Below, piece after piece: positions 56,377 through 64,000 of a stretch of DNA of 64,000 nucleotides; within the stretch, counting starts at the first letter, position 1, and every line of letters begins with the position of its first letter. Under the pieces are notes generated by a model. The model did not search any database. It worked only from the letters and a program-made list of their open reading frames with translations, and was not told where the DNA came from. The DNA comes from Rhizobium sp. C4 (lineage in GTDB: Bacteria; Pseudomonadota; Alphaproteobacteria; Rhizobiales; Rhizobiaceae), in contig NZ_JAJNCX010000007.1 in the NCBI RefSeq assembly GCF_021026315.1, positions 186,001 to 250,000 of the forward strand. Direction: 5' to 3'. The translations under genes and the position numbers were made by a program.

Positions 56377-57414
56377 TCAGGCGGCCAGCTGCTCCCGGCT
56401 TGGCTCGTTTGCCAGCAGCACATTCCCCCAGAACTGTTCCGTGGCAGCCCGCCAGCTGTAGCTTTCCGCCAGCGTTCTCGCGGCCGTGGGCGAGCATTGC
56501 AGCGCCTTGAGGCAGGCGGCCTGCAGGTCATCGTCCAGCGCGCCGGCGGCTTCCTGATCCTTCAGGATATCGCCCGGTCCGGTCACGGGATGGGCGGCAA
56601 CGGGAACGCCCGACGCCATCGCCTCAAGGATCGTATTGCCGAACGTGTCGGTCTTCGACGGGAAGACGAAGACATCGGCCTGCGCGTAGGTTTCGGCCAG
56701 ATCGCTGCCGGTGCGGAAGCCGGTGAAATGGACATCGGGATAGCGCGCCTGCAGTTCCTCGCGCGCCGGTCCGTCGCCGACGACGACCTTGGAGCCCGGC
56801 AGGTCGAGATCGAGGAAGGCGGGCAGGTTCTTCTCCACGGCGACGCGGCCGACCGTCATGAAGATCGGGCGCGGCAGGCCGAAGGGCAAGTCGAGCTTTG
56901 CCATCGGGTGGAAGAGGCGGGCGTCGATGCCGCGCGACCAGCGGTGCAGGTTCTGGAACCCCTTTGCCGAGAGTTCGTGCTGAAGGCTCTCGGTCGCCAC
57001 CATGCAGACATTGCCGGCATTGTGGAAGCGGCGGACATAGCCGTAAAGCAGGTTTTCCGGGATCGGCCAGCGGGCCGAGACATATTCGGGAAAGCGCGTG
57101 TGGTAGCTGGTCGAGAAGGGCTTGCCCATGCGCAGGCACCAGCTGCGAGCCGAAAGGCCGAGGGGACCTTCGGTGGCGATATGGACATAGGTCGGCTCGC
57201 CCTGCGCCAGCATCTGGCCGACCTGGCCGGGCGTGGTGAGCGCGAGGCGGATTTCGGGATAGGTCGGGCAGGGGATGCTGGAGAACATCTGCGGGGTGAT
57301 CAGCACGACCTCGATGCCCATGCGGCGCAGTTCATCGACCGTCTGCTCGATGGAGCGCACCACGCCATTGATCTGCGGTTTCCAGGCATCGGTTACAATC
57401 GTGATCTTTTTCAT
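56377..57414 (-). CDS. Glycosyltransferase family 4 protein
   Basis: A 345-residue GT-B fold enzyme. The N-terminus KKITIVTDAWKPQINGVVRS is typical of GT4 mannosyl- or glycolipid-forming transferases (MgtA/SqdX/Agt-like), and the C-terminal nucleotide-sugar motif is FPSKTDTFGNTILEAMASG. It probably transfers a hexose to a lipid. I chose the ATG at 57412-57414, as the longer frame adds 54 non-homologous residues. It diverges from the alpha-glucosidase. Confidence 0.82.
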   Translation of the reverse strand: MKKITIVTDAWKPQINGVVRSIEQTVDELRRMGIEVVLITPQMFSSIPCPTYPEIRLALTTPGQVGQMLAQGEPTYVHIATEGPLGLSARSWCLRMGKPFSTSYHTRFPEYVSARWPIPENLLYGYVRRFHNAGNVCMVATESLQHELSAKGFQNLHRWSRGIDARLFHPMAKLDLPFGLPRPIFMTVGRVAVEKNLPAFLDLDLPGSKVVVGDGPAREELQARYPDVHFTGFRTGSDLAETYAQADVFVFPSKTDTFGNTILEAMASGVPVAAHPVTGPGDILKDQEAAGALDDDLQAACLKALQCSPTAARTLAESYSWRAATEQFWGNVLLANEPSREQLAA

Positions 57415-57574
57415 GGTTCTGCCACGCCCGTTTCGTGAGTCTGCCTTATTATGCTGGCGGTATGTGATGAGCGTATTACGGCTGCACAACCGCCGCACGT
57501 CGCGTTGTTGCGGTTGACAATGGATTGGCGTTCCCAGCATGAATTTCACTGTTCTTTGACTTGAAGGAGTCGGC

Positions 57575-59230
57575 ATGGCCGCCGTTCTGAAATCCCGCGC
57601 GCTTCCCGCAGACTGGTGGCGCGGTGCCTCGATCTATCAGGTCTATCCCCGTTCATTTCAGGATACGACGGCAAGCGGCGTTGGCGATCTGAAAGGGGTC
57701 ACGCAGCGGCTTGGGCACATCGCTTTTCTCGGCGTCGATGCGATCTGGCTTTCGCCCTTCTTCAAGTCGCCCCAGGCCGACATGGGCTATGATGTTTCGG
57801 ATTATTGCGACGTCGATCCGCAATTCGGGACGCTCAATGATTTCGACCAGATGATGACGCAGGCGCATCGCCTCGGGCTCAAGGTCATCATCGATCAGGT
57901 CATCTCGCACACGTCCGACCGGCATCCCTGGTTTGTCGAGAGCCGGTCGAGCCGCGTCAATCCCAAGGCCGACTGGTATGTCTGGGCCGATCCGAGCCCG
58001 GACGGCACCGCACCCAACAACTGGCTGTCGATCTTCGGCGGGCCGGCGTGGGAATGGGATGGCGTGCGCAAGCAGTATTACATGCACAACTTCCTGACCT
58101 CGCAGCCGGACCTCAACTTCCACAATCCAGAGGTCCAGGATGCGCTGCTCGAGACGGTGAAGTTCTGGCTCGACCGCGGCGTCGACGGGTTCCGGCTCGA
58201 CACCGTCAACTATTATTTCCACGACAGGCACCTGCGCAGCAATCCGCCGCATTATCCCGAAGGCGGCGCCACCTCGGCGGATGCGCCCGACGTCAACCCC
58301 TATGGGATGCAGGAGCATCTCTTCGACAAGACGCGGCCGGAAAACATCGACTTCCTCAAGCGCTTCCGGGCGCTGCTCGACACCTATCAGGGCCGCATGT
58401 CGGTTGGCGAGGTCGGCGATGGCGCCCGCTCGCTGAAGACGGTGGCGGATTATACGAGCGGCGGCGACAAGCTGCACATGTGCTACACGTTCGACCTTCT
58501 GGGACCGGACTTCACGGCGCGGCATATCCGCAATTGCGTGCTGAATTTCGAGCGCGAGGTGAAGGACGGCTGGGTCTGCTGGGCGTTTTCAAACCACGAT
58601 GTCATGCGTCATGCCAGCCGCTTTGCCGCGACCGAGGAGGAGCGGGCGCATGTCGCCAAGCTCGCGATCACGCTGCTGGCCAGCCTGCGCGGCTCCATCT
58701 GCCTCTATCAGGGCGAGGAGCTGGGCCTGCCGGAGGCGGAGCTTGCGTTTGAAGATCTGCAGGACCCCTATGGCATCCGCTTCTGGCCGGCCTTCAAGGG
58801 ACGCGACGGATGCCGCACGCCGATGCCCTGGGAGGCGGAACAGGCCTTTGCCGGGTTCACGACGGCGGACAAGCCCTGGCTGCCGGTGCCGGAACTGCAT
58901 CGGGCGCTGGCGGTCGATCAGCAGGAGCGCGATCCGCAATCGGTGCTTTCGCATTATCGACGGGTGCTCGCCTTCCGGCGCAGCCGCAAGGAATTGACGC
59001 AAGGCTCGATCGAGTTTCTGGGCGAGAGCGACGATATTCTCGCCTTCGTTCGCCGCAAGGGCGGCCGGACGCTGCTCTTCGTCTACAATCTGACACGCAA
59101 GACGCAGAGCTTCACGCTGCCGGGAAACATGCTGCCGTTGCCCATGCCGCAGGCGCCGGGCTTTGCCGGCACGCTTTCGGGGAATGTCGTGGAACTGGAA
59201 CCGCTCAGCGCTTACTGCGCGGCGGTCTGA
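57575..59230 (+). CDS. Alpha-glucosidase, GH13 family
   Basis: A 551-residue GH13 hydrolase lacking a signal peptide, so cytoplasmic. The barrel motifs are IYQVYPRSFQDT, DQVISHTSDRHPW, catalytic nucleophile Asp209 in GFRLDTVN, acid/base Glu279 in VGEVGD and Asp342 in FSNHDV. This is the AglA/oligo-1,6-glucosidase type, hydrolysing maltose, sucrose analogues or trehalulose. It is alone, without sugar ABC genes, which usually accompany aglA in rhizobia. Its end overlaps the convergent receiver gene by 19 bp. Confidence 0.88.
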   Translation: MAAVLKSRALPADWWRGASIYQVYPRSFQDTTASGVGDLKGVTQRLGHIAFLGVDAIWLSPFFKSPQADMGYDVSDYCDVDPQFGTLNDFDQMMTQAHRLGLKVIIDQVISHTSDRHPWFVESRSSRVNPKADWYVWADPSPDGTAPNNWLSIFGGPAWEWDGVRKQYYMHNFLTSQPDLNFHNPEVQDALLETVKFWLDRGVDGFRLDTVNYYFHDRHLRSNPPHYPEGGATSADAPDVNPYGMQEHLFDKTRPENIDFLKRFRALLDTYQGRMSVGEVGDGARSLKTVADYTSGGDKLHMCYTFDLLGPDFTARHIRNCVLNFEREVKDGWVCWAFSNHDVMRHASRFAATEEERAHVAKLAITLLASLRGSICLYQGEELGLPEAELAFEDLQDPYGIRFWPAFKGRDGCRTPMPWEAEQAFAGFTTADKPWLPVPELHRALAVDQQERDPQSVLSHYRRVLAFRRSRKELTQGSIEFLGESDDILAFVRRKGGRTLLFVYNLTRKTQSFTLPGNMLPLPMPQAPGFAGTLSGNVVELEPLSAYCAAV

Positions 59231-59598
59231 CGGGGCTGTTCGGCCGGCTGGGCAAGCCCGTTGAAGACGGCGCCCAGTGTCTTGCGGTCGAAGGGCTTCA
59301 TCAGGAAGTCGTTGGCGCCTGCACGGCGGCCGGCCATCATCTTGCGAAGATCGGCCTCGACGATGCAATAGTAGATGCGGGTGCGCTCGTTGCCCGGAAC
59401 TGAGCGGATGAACTGGATGAGTTCCAGCGCGCCGTCCATGGCAGCCTCGACGATGACGATCTGCGGCAGCGTCTTCATGCAGCGCGCCGTGGCGTCGGCG
59501 GCGTTGCGGGCCTCGATGACCTCGAAATTCATGCCGGTCAGGATGCGCTTCGCCACCTTGCGGACGACGTCGGACTGATCTGCGATCATGAGGTTCAT
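59212..59598 (-). CDS. Receiver-domain protein with Glu at the phospho-acceptor position
   Basis: A 128-residue stand-alone receiver. The fold is clear (MNLMIADQSDVVRKVAKRIL start, FLMKPFDRK with the conserved Lys), but the phospho-acceptor position in PQIVIVEAAMDG is Glu51, not Asp, and the usual Thr/Ser strand reads IYYCIVEA. Glu can mimic phospho-Asp, so the protein may be locked in an active-like state or bind partners without phosphorylation. It follows chpT on the same strand by 154 bp, hinting at a role in the CtrA phosphorelay. I chose the ATG at 59596-59598. Confidence 0.75.
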   Translation of the reverse strand: MNLMIADQSDVVRKVAKRILTGMNFEVIEARNAADATARCMKTLPQIVIVEAAMDGALELIQFIRSVPGNERTRIYYCIVEADLRKMMAGRRAGANDFLMKPFDRKTLGAVFNGLAQPAEQPRQTAAQ

Positions 59599-59717
59599 GG
59601 GGCCATATCTCCGCGAAATATCGGGGCGGTGTGTTAATATGACCGGATGGTAGTGCGTTAAGAGAAACAAACCGTTACGAGGTTTGGTAAACGGTTCGTA
59701 AAGCCCTCGCAGAAGTC

Positions 59718-59740
59718 GCGGAGCCGGCTTGCGGCTCCGC
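59718..59740. other. Hairpin between chpT and the receiver gene
   Basis: Perfect nine-base arms GCGGAGCCG/CGGCTCCGC (59718-59726, 59732-59740) with a five-base loop, without a T-run on the minus strand. It could attenuate or stabilise the chpT message between chpT and the receiver gene. Confidence 0.4.
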
Positions 59741-59752
59741 TGGAAACGGTTT

Positions 59753-60397
59753 TCAGGCCGCGAGTTCTGCCGTGAAGATGATCTCTTCGCCGGTTGCTTC
59801 CGCCTTCAGCGCCATGCCGCATTCGTCTGCCAGAAGCAGCGTGTAATAGGGCTGGATCGAATGCGCGTCGATGGCTTCCTGGGCTTCGCCGGTGTGGAGT
59901 TCGGTGAACTTCGCCGGGATGCGCATCATGCGGCCCTTGGCCGTCAGCTTGAAGCGGACGTCATATTCCGGGTTTTCCAGAACGACATCGACCTGGCCGC
60001 CGCGCGGGATCGAGCCATAGGCAAGCAGGAAGAGGTTCATCAGCAGCTTGACGCGGTTCTTCGCGACGATGGCGCGCGGGCCGCTCCAGGTGACTTCCGT
60101 CTTCTTCTCGGCGGCGGCGAAATCCTTGGCGGCCTTTTCGGCCTCGCCCGTGTCGATCGATGCGCCGACAGAGCCCGAGGCGCCGAAGGCAAGGCGGGCA
60201 AACTTCAGGCGAACCGAAGCGTTGAGCGCGCTGGTGCGGATCAGATCCATTGCGTCGGCATCGGCGCCGCCTTCATCCAGCAGCTCCAGACCATTGTTGA
60301 TCGCGCCGACCGGGGAAATCACGTCATGGCAGACGCGGCTGCAAAGAAGCGCGGCAAGATCCGGACCTGAAAGGGTGAGGTTGGGATTTTTCGCCAT
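59753..60397 (-). CDS. chpT: ChpT histidine phosphotransferase
   Basis: A 214-residue protein with the dimerisation/phosphotransfer helix SRVCHDVISPVGAI (His24) and a degenerate ATPase-like second domain, as in Caulobacter and Brucella ChpT. It carries phosphoryl groups from the CckA receiver to CtrA and CpdR. The ATG at 60395-60397 follows CAGGAG. A CtrA-like box (60508) lies in the 229-bp gap shared with the divergent eipA gene, so CtrA may feed back on chpT. Confidence 0.92.
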   Translation of the reverse strand: MAKNPNLTLSGPDLAALLCSRVCHDVISPVGAINNGLELLDEGGADADAMDLIRTSALNASVRLKFARLAFGASGSVGASIDTGEAEKAAKDFAAAEKKTEVTWSGPRAIVAKNRVKLLMNLFLLAYGSIPRGGQVDVVLENPEYDVRFKLTAKGRMMRIPAKFTELHTGEAQEAIDAHSIQPYYTLLLADECGMALKAEATGEEIIFTAELAA

Positions 60398-60507
60398 CGA
60401 AGTCTCCTGATTTCCGCCGGGATTGATGCTTAGGGAGGCAGCCAAGGGGAGGGCGCCCGCCTGGGGCGGAGTGATTCATCTCTTCGCCATAATGACACCA
60501 CGTTTGG

Positions 60508-60523
60508 TAAACCGATTGTTAAC
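60508..60523. promoter_or_regulatory. CtrA-like box between chpT and eipA
   Basis: TAAA-CCGATTG-TTAAC matches eight of nine consensus bases. It is 104 bp before the eipA start and 111 bp before chpT on the other strand. A GANTC site (60473) lies nearby. Confidence 0.5.
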
Positions 60524-60626
60524 ATGATAGCGCCAAAATGGAACAGAGTATCGGCATGCCCGTCCATTGCGCATCCAAACGGTGCATGATGAGCGGCCGA
60601 TCGACAAAATCATTTCCGGAGGACGG

Positions 60627-61220
60627 ATGATCATGGTTCGAATTTTTAATTTCCAGGTTGTTCTGCGCGTGACGCTTTCGATGCTGTTCCTCGCTGTCGC
60701 GACCGCCTTTCCGCTGAGAGAGGCCCGCGCGGATGCCAGCCAGTATTCGGCACAGGAAATTGTCGACACCGGTCACAAGTTCTTCGGCGAGACATCGGGC
60801 GGCATTGCCAAGGTCGTCGAGAACGCCTTCAGCCGCTACGGTCTGCCGAATGGCTATATTCTCGGCCAGGAAGGCTCCGGCGCGTTTGTTGCCGGTCTGA
60901 CCTATGGCGAAGGCCAGCTTTACACGAAGAATGCCGGCCAGCATCCGGCGTTCTGGCAGGGTCCCTCGCTCGGTTTCGACTGGGGCGGGCAGGGCAGCCG
61001 CGTCATGATGCTGGTCTATAACCTGCCTTCGACGGAAGCCCTTTATCAGCGTTTCGGCGGTGTCAGCGGCTCGGCTTACGTGGTCGCCGGCGTCTCGATG
61101 ACGGTCGTGGAGAACCAGAACATTGTTCTCGTGCCGATCCATACCGGCGTCGGTGCGCGGCTGGGCGTCAATGTCGGCTATCTGAAGTTCACCTCGACCC
61201 CCACCTGGAACCCCTTCTGA
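60627..61220 (+). CDS. eipA: EipA-type periplasmic envelope protein (DUF1134)
   Basis: A 197-residue secreted protein. The signal peptide ends PLREARA-DA; the mature part YSAQEIVDTGHKFFGETSGG and FDWGGQGSRVMMLVYNLPST are DUF1134 signatures. In Brucella, EipA is a small periplasmic beta-barrel needed for envelope integrity and cell division, reported to be expressed under CtrA control. The CtrA-like box upstream fits this. ATGs at 60627 and 60633 both follow GGAGGA. Confidence 0.9.
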   Translation: MIMVRIFNFQVVLRVTLSMLFLAVATAFPLREARADASQYSAQEIVDTGHKFFGETSGGIAKVVENAFSRYGLPNGYILGQEGSGAFVAGLTYGEGQLYTKNAGQHPAFWQGPSLGFDWGGQGSRVMMLVYNLPSTEALYQRFGGVSGSAYVVAGVSMTVVENQNIVLVPIHTGVGARLGVNVGYLKFTSTPTWNPF

Positions 61221-61296
61221 CGCATGACTTGCTGACATTCCAAGCGTTGCGTAATATGACGATAGCCGGTCACTTTCCCGGAAAAGCGATTTCACA

Positions 61297-62475
61297 GTGA
61301 TTGAATACATTCTGCTCTTTTCGCTCGGGTTTCTGACGGCGGTTCTCGTCACGGTTCTTGTTGCGCCGGCGGTTCGCCGTCGCATCGTCTATTTCACCGA
61401 GCATCGTATCCGCGCGACCGTGCCGCTGAGCGCTGCGGAGCTGCGCGCGCAAGCCGACATGGTGCGCGCCACCTATGCTGCCGAAAATGCCAAGCTCGGC
61501 GTGGCCGTCAAGCGCGAGCGCGAGAAGGGGCTGGCGCACGAACTGACGGCCGATCGCCTTCGCAGCGAATTGAAGGCCGCGGTCAGCGAGGCGGCCTCTC
61601 TTTCCGAACAGATCACCCATCTGCGCACCGAGCTTGAGGCGCGTGGCGCCGAGCTTGGCGCGCGCGACAGCGAGCTTGAACGCGCGCGGGCCGAAATCCA
61701 GGTGCGCGACGCGCTGCTCGCCGAAGCCGAGCGCCGTGCGCAGGAGCTGGGCGTCGAGGCCGAGCATCTGGGTGGCTTCGTCGATTATGGCAAGATCGAT
61801 CTGGCCGTGCGCGAGACCGAGATCGAGAACCTCAAGTCGACGATCAGCCAGCTCAAGGGCGAGCGCGACCAGCTGCGAAGCGAGCTCAAGGCGGCCGAGC
61901 AGCGCGCGCGTGACGCCGAGTTCAAGGCGGATGAAAGCCACGGTCGTGTTTCGGGCCTCAAGCAGCGGCTGGACGAAGAGGTTGCTCGCAATGCCGAGAT
62001 GGACGAATCGCTCGACCGGCGCATGCGGGAACTGGAGAAGCTGAAGGAAAAGCTTGCCGGTATTGCGCGCCCCGCCGTCGCCGAAGTCGTTGCGCCGCCG
62101 CTGGAGCCCGAACAGGTGGAGCCGGTAACGCACGACGAACCGGCGTCTGCCGCAGCGTCGGCCACCGGGACACCTGAGCCTGTGGCCGAGCCTGCAGCCG
62201 TCGAAATGAACCAGGTGAAGTTTGCCGAAAGCATTCGCGATGATGCACGCGACGTCGCCGATGAGCTTGCCGGTCCTGCAGATCCGTCGCGGGATGGTCA
62301 GCTGCGGGACGAGATCGCCTCGATCGCAGCGCGCATGGTCGCGCTGACGGCAACGCGCGAAGGCGAGGATTCGCCGCTGATGGGCGTGCTCGAGGCCGCC
62401 AATTCCGATCCGGCCCGCGGCCGCATCAGCCTGGCCGCCCGCGCGGCGCGCGCGCTGGCAGGCAAGGAAGCCTGA
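61297..62475 (+). CDS. Membrane-anchored coiled-coil protein (hypothetical)
   Basis: A 392-residue protein with one N-terminal helix (about 4-25, LLFSLGFLTAVLVTVLVAPA), a long cytoplasmic coiled coil (about 40-260, rich in Glu/Arg/Ala/Leu heptads), and a low-complexity Pro/Ala/Glu tail before a conserved-looking C-terminus. It starts at GTG. I know it only as a conserved rhizobial hypothetical. Its place next to eipA and chpT suggests an envelope or division role, but this is inference. Confidence 0.75.
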   Translation: MIEYILLFSLGFLTAVLVTVLVAPAVRRRIVYFTEHRIRATVPLSAAELRAQADMVRATYAAENAKLGVAVKREREKGLAHELTADRLRSELKAAVSEAASLSEQITHLRTELEARGAELGARDSELERARAEIQVRDALLAEAERRAQELGVEAEHLGGFVDYGKIDLAVRETEIENLKSTISQLKGERDQLRSELKAAEQRARDAEFKADESHGRVSGLKQRLDEEVARNAEMDESLDRRMRELEKLKEKLAGIARPAVAEVVAPPLEPEQVEPVTHDEPASAAASATGTPEPVAEPAAVEMNQVKFAESIRDDARDVADELAGPADPSRDGQLRDEIASIAARMVALTATREGEDSPLMGVLEAANSDPARGRISLAARAARALAGKEA

Positions 62476-62482
62476 TCTGTCG

Positions 62483-63325
62483 CTATTCCGGCAGGAGGCC
62501 CATCCGATAGGCCATTTCATGTAGAGACAGGGCTGCAGCGGTCGCGACATTGAGGCTGTCGAGGCCGGGCATCTGCGCAATGCGCGCCGTGTTGATGCGA
62601 CGCATCAGGTCCTGCGGCAGGCCTTCGCCCTCGGTCCCCAGCAGTAGCGCCGTGCGGTTGCTGGCGGGAAGGTTGCGCAAGGGCGTCTTGCCGGTTGGAG
62701 AGAGACCCCAGATAGAGAATCCCGCCTGATCCAGCTTGCCCAGGATCTCGTCGATGCTTCCGCCCCGGTGGAAGGGCACGGTCAGAACCGAGCCGACGGA
62801 AACGCGAATGGCCTTGCGGTAGAGCGGGTCGCAACTTGTTTCATCAAGGATGACGAGGCTGGCGCCGAAGGCGGCGCTGTTGCGGAAGATGGCGCCCGCA
62901 TTGTCGTGATTGGATATGCCGGAGAGGACTGTCACCAGCGCCCGTTCCGACAGGCGCGCCAGCGCCTCGTTGAGCGGACGGGGTTCCGGCTTGCGTCCCA
63001 GCGCCAGGACGCCACGATGCAGGTGAAAGCCGGCAATCGCATCAATCACGGCGGCCGATGCGGTGTAGACCGGGACGTCGGCCGGAAAGCGGCCCAGCAT
63101 ATCCTCAAGCCCCGCCAGCCGGTTTTCCAGCACCAGGATCTTCTCGGCCCTGAACCCATTCTCCTGCCCATGGGCGGCGGCGAGCATGTTCAGGACGACT
63201 GTGCCCTCGGCAATGAAGCGCCCGGTGCGGCCGACTAGGTCGCGTTCGCGGATATCGCGGAATTCCGCGACAGCCGGATCGCTCGCATCCTCGACACGGA
63301 TCGGCAGCGGGCGCGTCTCGCTCAA
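62483..63325 (-). CDS. SpoU/TrmH-family RNA 2'-O-methyltransferase
   Basis: A 280-residue SPOUT protein: an N-terminal substrate-binding domain (RFIAEGTVVLNML) and the knotted SAM domain with motif 1 SNHDNAGAIFRN, motif 2 LLGTEGEGLP and motif 3 SLNVATAAALSLHE. It should 2'-O-methylate a tRNA or rRNA ribose; the target cannot be told. The start is probably TTG at 63325, overlapping the stop of the upstream gene. Confidence 0.88.
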   Translation of the reverse strand: MSETRPLPIRVEDASDPAVAEFRDIRERDLVGRTGRFIAEGTVVLNMLAAAHGQENGFRAEKILVLENRLAGLEDMLGRFPADVPVYTASAAVIDAIAGFHLHRGVLALGRKPEPRPLNEALARLSERALVTVLSGISNHDNAGAIFRNSAAFGASLVILDETSCDPLYRKAIRVSVGSVLTVPFHRGGSIDEILGKLDQAGFSIWGLSPTGKTPLRNLPASNRTALLLGTEGEGLPQDLMRRINTARIAQMPGLDSLNVATAAALSLHEMAYRMGLLPE

Positions 63326-63705
63326 GGCGCGCCGACTGCGATTTCGGCCTCGATGCGGCCGCGGCGGATGTTGAAGACGAGCATCTTGCGCTGGCCCGCC
63401 TTGTCGGTGCCGTCGAAGAGCACGCGGTCGCCGGAGAGCTGTGTCGCGTTGACCTTGAAGCCTTCGGGCAGTGCCGCCATGACGATGGTCGTGCCTTCGT
63501 TCGGCACGTCCTCGGTGATCGCCGGGGCGCGGCTTGCCTGGTTTGCGTGGTTCGCCTTATAGACAATGGCGATCAGGACGGCCATAAGGGCGATAACCAT
63601 GACCCCGGCCGAGACGAGCTGCAGGCGGATCATCTTGCGGCGCACTTTCTCAAGCACCGGGTCAAGCGGCTTTTCGTCCTGTTCGTCGTGATCGATCTTG
63701 CTCAT
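63322..63705 (-). CDS. Hypothetical single-span membrane protein
   Basis: A 127-residue protein with a charged cytoplasmic N-terminus (MSKIDHDEQDEKPLDPVLEK), one membrane helix (about 30-50, VSAGVMVIALMAVLIAIVY) and a small periplasmic domain (VMAALPEGFKVNATQLSGDR). Similar proteins of Rhizobiales are annotated as hypothetical. It overlaps the methyltransferase gene by 4 bp, so they share a transcript, and diverges from the RluD-like gene. Confidence 0.8.
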   Translation of the reverse strand: MSKIDHDEQDEKPLDPVLEKVRRKMIRLQLVSAGVMVIALMAVLIAIVYKANHANQASRAPAITEDVPNEGTTIVMAALPEGFKVNATQLSGDRVLFDGTDKAGQRKMLVFNIRRGRIEAEIAVGAP

Positions 63706-63734
63706 GTTAGCTTCAGGCCCTTTTTCGCGGGAAT

Positions 63735-64000
63735 ATGATGACCGTCCTTAAACAAGCTTCGGCCAATAGGAAAGTCCTTGAAGTCGATGATGCGGCATCC
63801 GGTCGCCTCGATACGTGGCTTGGCAGCGCTCTGGGCAGCGAATTGTCCCGCAGCCGCGCCAAGGCGCTGATCGAGGGCGGGGCGGTTTCCATCAACGGCG
63901 TCGTCATCACCGAACCGAAGAAGAAGATCCATCCAGGCGACGAAGTTGTCATCGACATGCCCGATCCGGAAGACCCTGAGCCGCAGGGCGAGGATATCCC
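63735..64000 (+). CDS. RluD-type pseudouridine synthase, 5' end (cut by the window)
   Basis: The visible 88 residues carry an S4 RNA-binding domain (LDTWLGSALGSELSRSRAKAL, IEGGAVSINGVVITEP, HPGDEVVID) as found at the N-terminus of RluA/RluD family synthases, which modify 23S rRNA uridines. The catalytic domain lies beyond the window. ATGs at 63735 and 63738 are both possible. Confidence 0.85.
   Translation, partial: MMTVLKQASANRKVLEVDDAASGRLDTWLGSALGSELSRSRAKALIEGGAVSINGVVITEPKKKIHPGDEVVIDMPDPEDPEPQGEDI

Noticed and set aside
56269-57438. A 389-residue plus-strand frame opposite the glycosyltransferase
   Set aside because: Lacks domains; the minus strand carries a full GT4 enzyme.

Overview
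This window looks like a core chromosomal segment of an alphaproteobacterium of the order Hyphomicrobiales, most likely Rhizobiaceae. The evidence is the pairing of ctrA and chpT (CtrA cell-cycle phosphorelay), bacA, a DUF1134 (EipA-type) envelope gene, an Agp2-like bacteriophytochrome with an HWE kinase, a serC leader of the alphaproteobacterial type, and uniformly GC-rich coding DNA. I saw no phage, insertion sequence, CRISPR array, tRNA or rRNA gene.

Layout. 1-8.1 kb: rpmE, an ABC exporter, a flavin monooxygenase/YciI pair, a ribbon-helix-helix antitoxin-like gene, an FAD dehydrogenase, an SDR epimerase and hicAB. 8.2-21.4 kb: the envelope cluster tolQ-tolR-tolA-tolB-pal-cpoB, then tilS, ftsH, a FadL-like outer-membrane protein and glmM. 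21.5-27.3 kb: a tannase/feruloyl esterase-family protein, an Omp25-like porin and serC-serA behind a structured leader. 27.6-31.2 kb: a light-sensing cassette of a lone receiver, a biliverdin-forming heme oxygenase and a bacteriophytochrome. 31.4-35.8 kb: a FliJ-like coiled-coil gene, ctrA with a GANTC-rich promoter region, a ParE-like toxin pair, and the two halves of MnmC as separate divergent genes. 35.9-47.3 kb: a nearly complete purine-to-ureidoglycolate route (xdhA, xdhB, xdhC, guaD, puuD, uraH, uraD, puuE, allA), broken by a MntA-HepT toxin-antitoxin pair. 47.5-64 kb: glpK, an antitoxin-PIN toxin pair, an LLM flavin oxidoreductase, an intergenic repeat, map, bacA, an NnrU-like protein, a YfgM-like protein and der, a glycosyltransferase divergent from an alpha-glucosidase, a degenerate receiver next to chpT, eipA, a coiled-coil membrane protein, a SpoU methyltransferase and the start of an RluD-type gene.

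Two themes link separate parts of the window. First, CtrA-type boxes (TTAA-N7-TTAAC) lie upstream of pal (two), tolQ and the Omp25-like gene, and between chpT and eipA. With ctrA and chpT also present, this suggests cell-cycle control of envelope genes. Second, small toxin-antitoxin modules are frequent: HicAB, ParE-type, MntA-HepT, Phd/PIN and one orphan ribbon-helix-helix gene all sit between core genes, three of them with clear palindromic operators. I found no wholly new multi-gene system. The strongest leads are the CtrA box set (including one in a convergent intergenic gap), the receiver beside chpT whose phospho-acceptor position is Glu, the split divergent mnmC with overlapping start codons, and the toxin-antitoxin pair inside the purine cluster.
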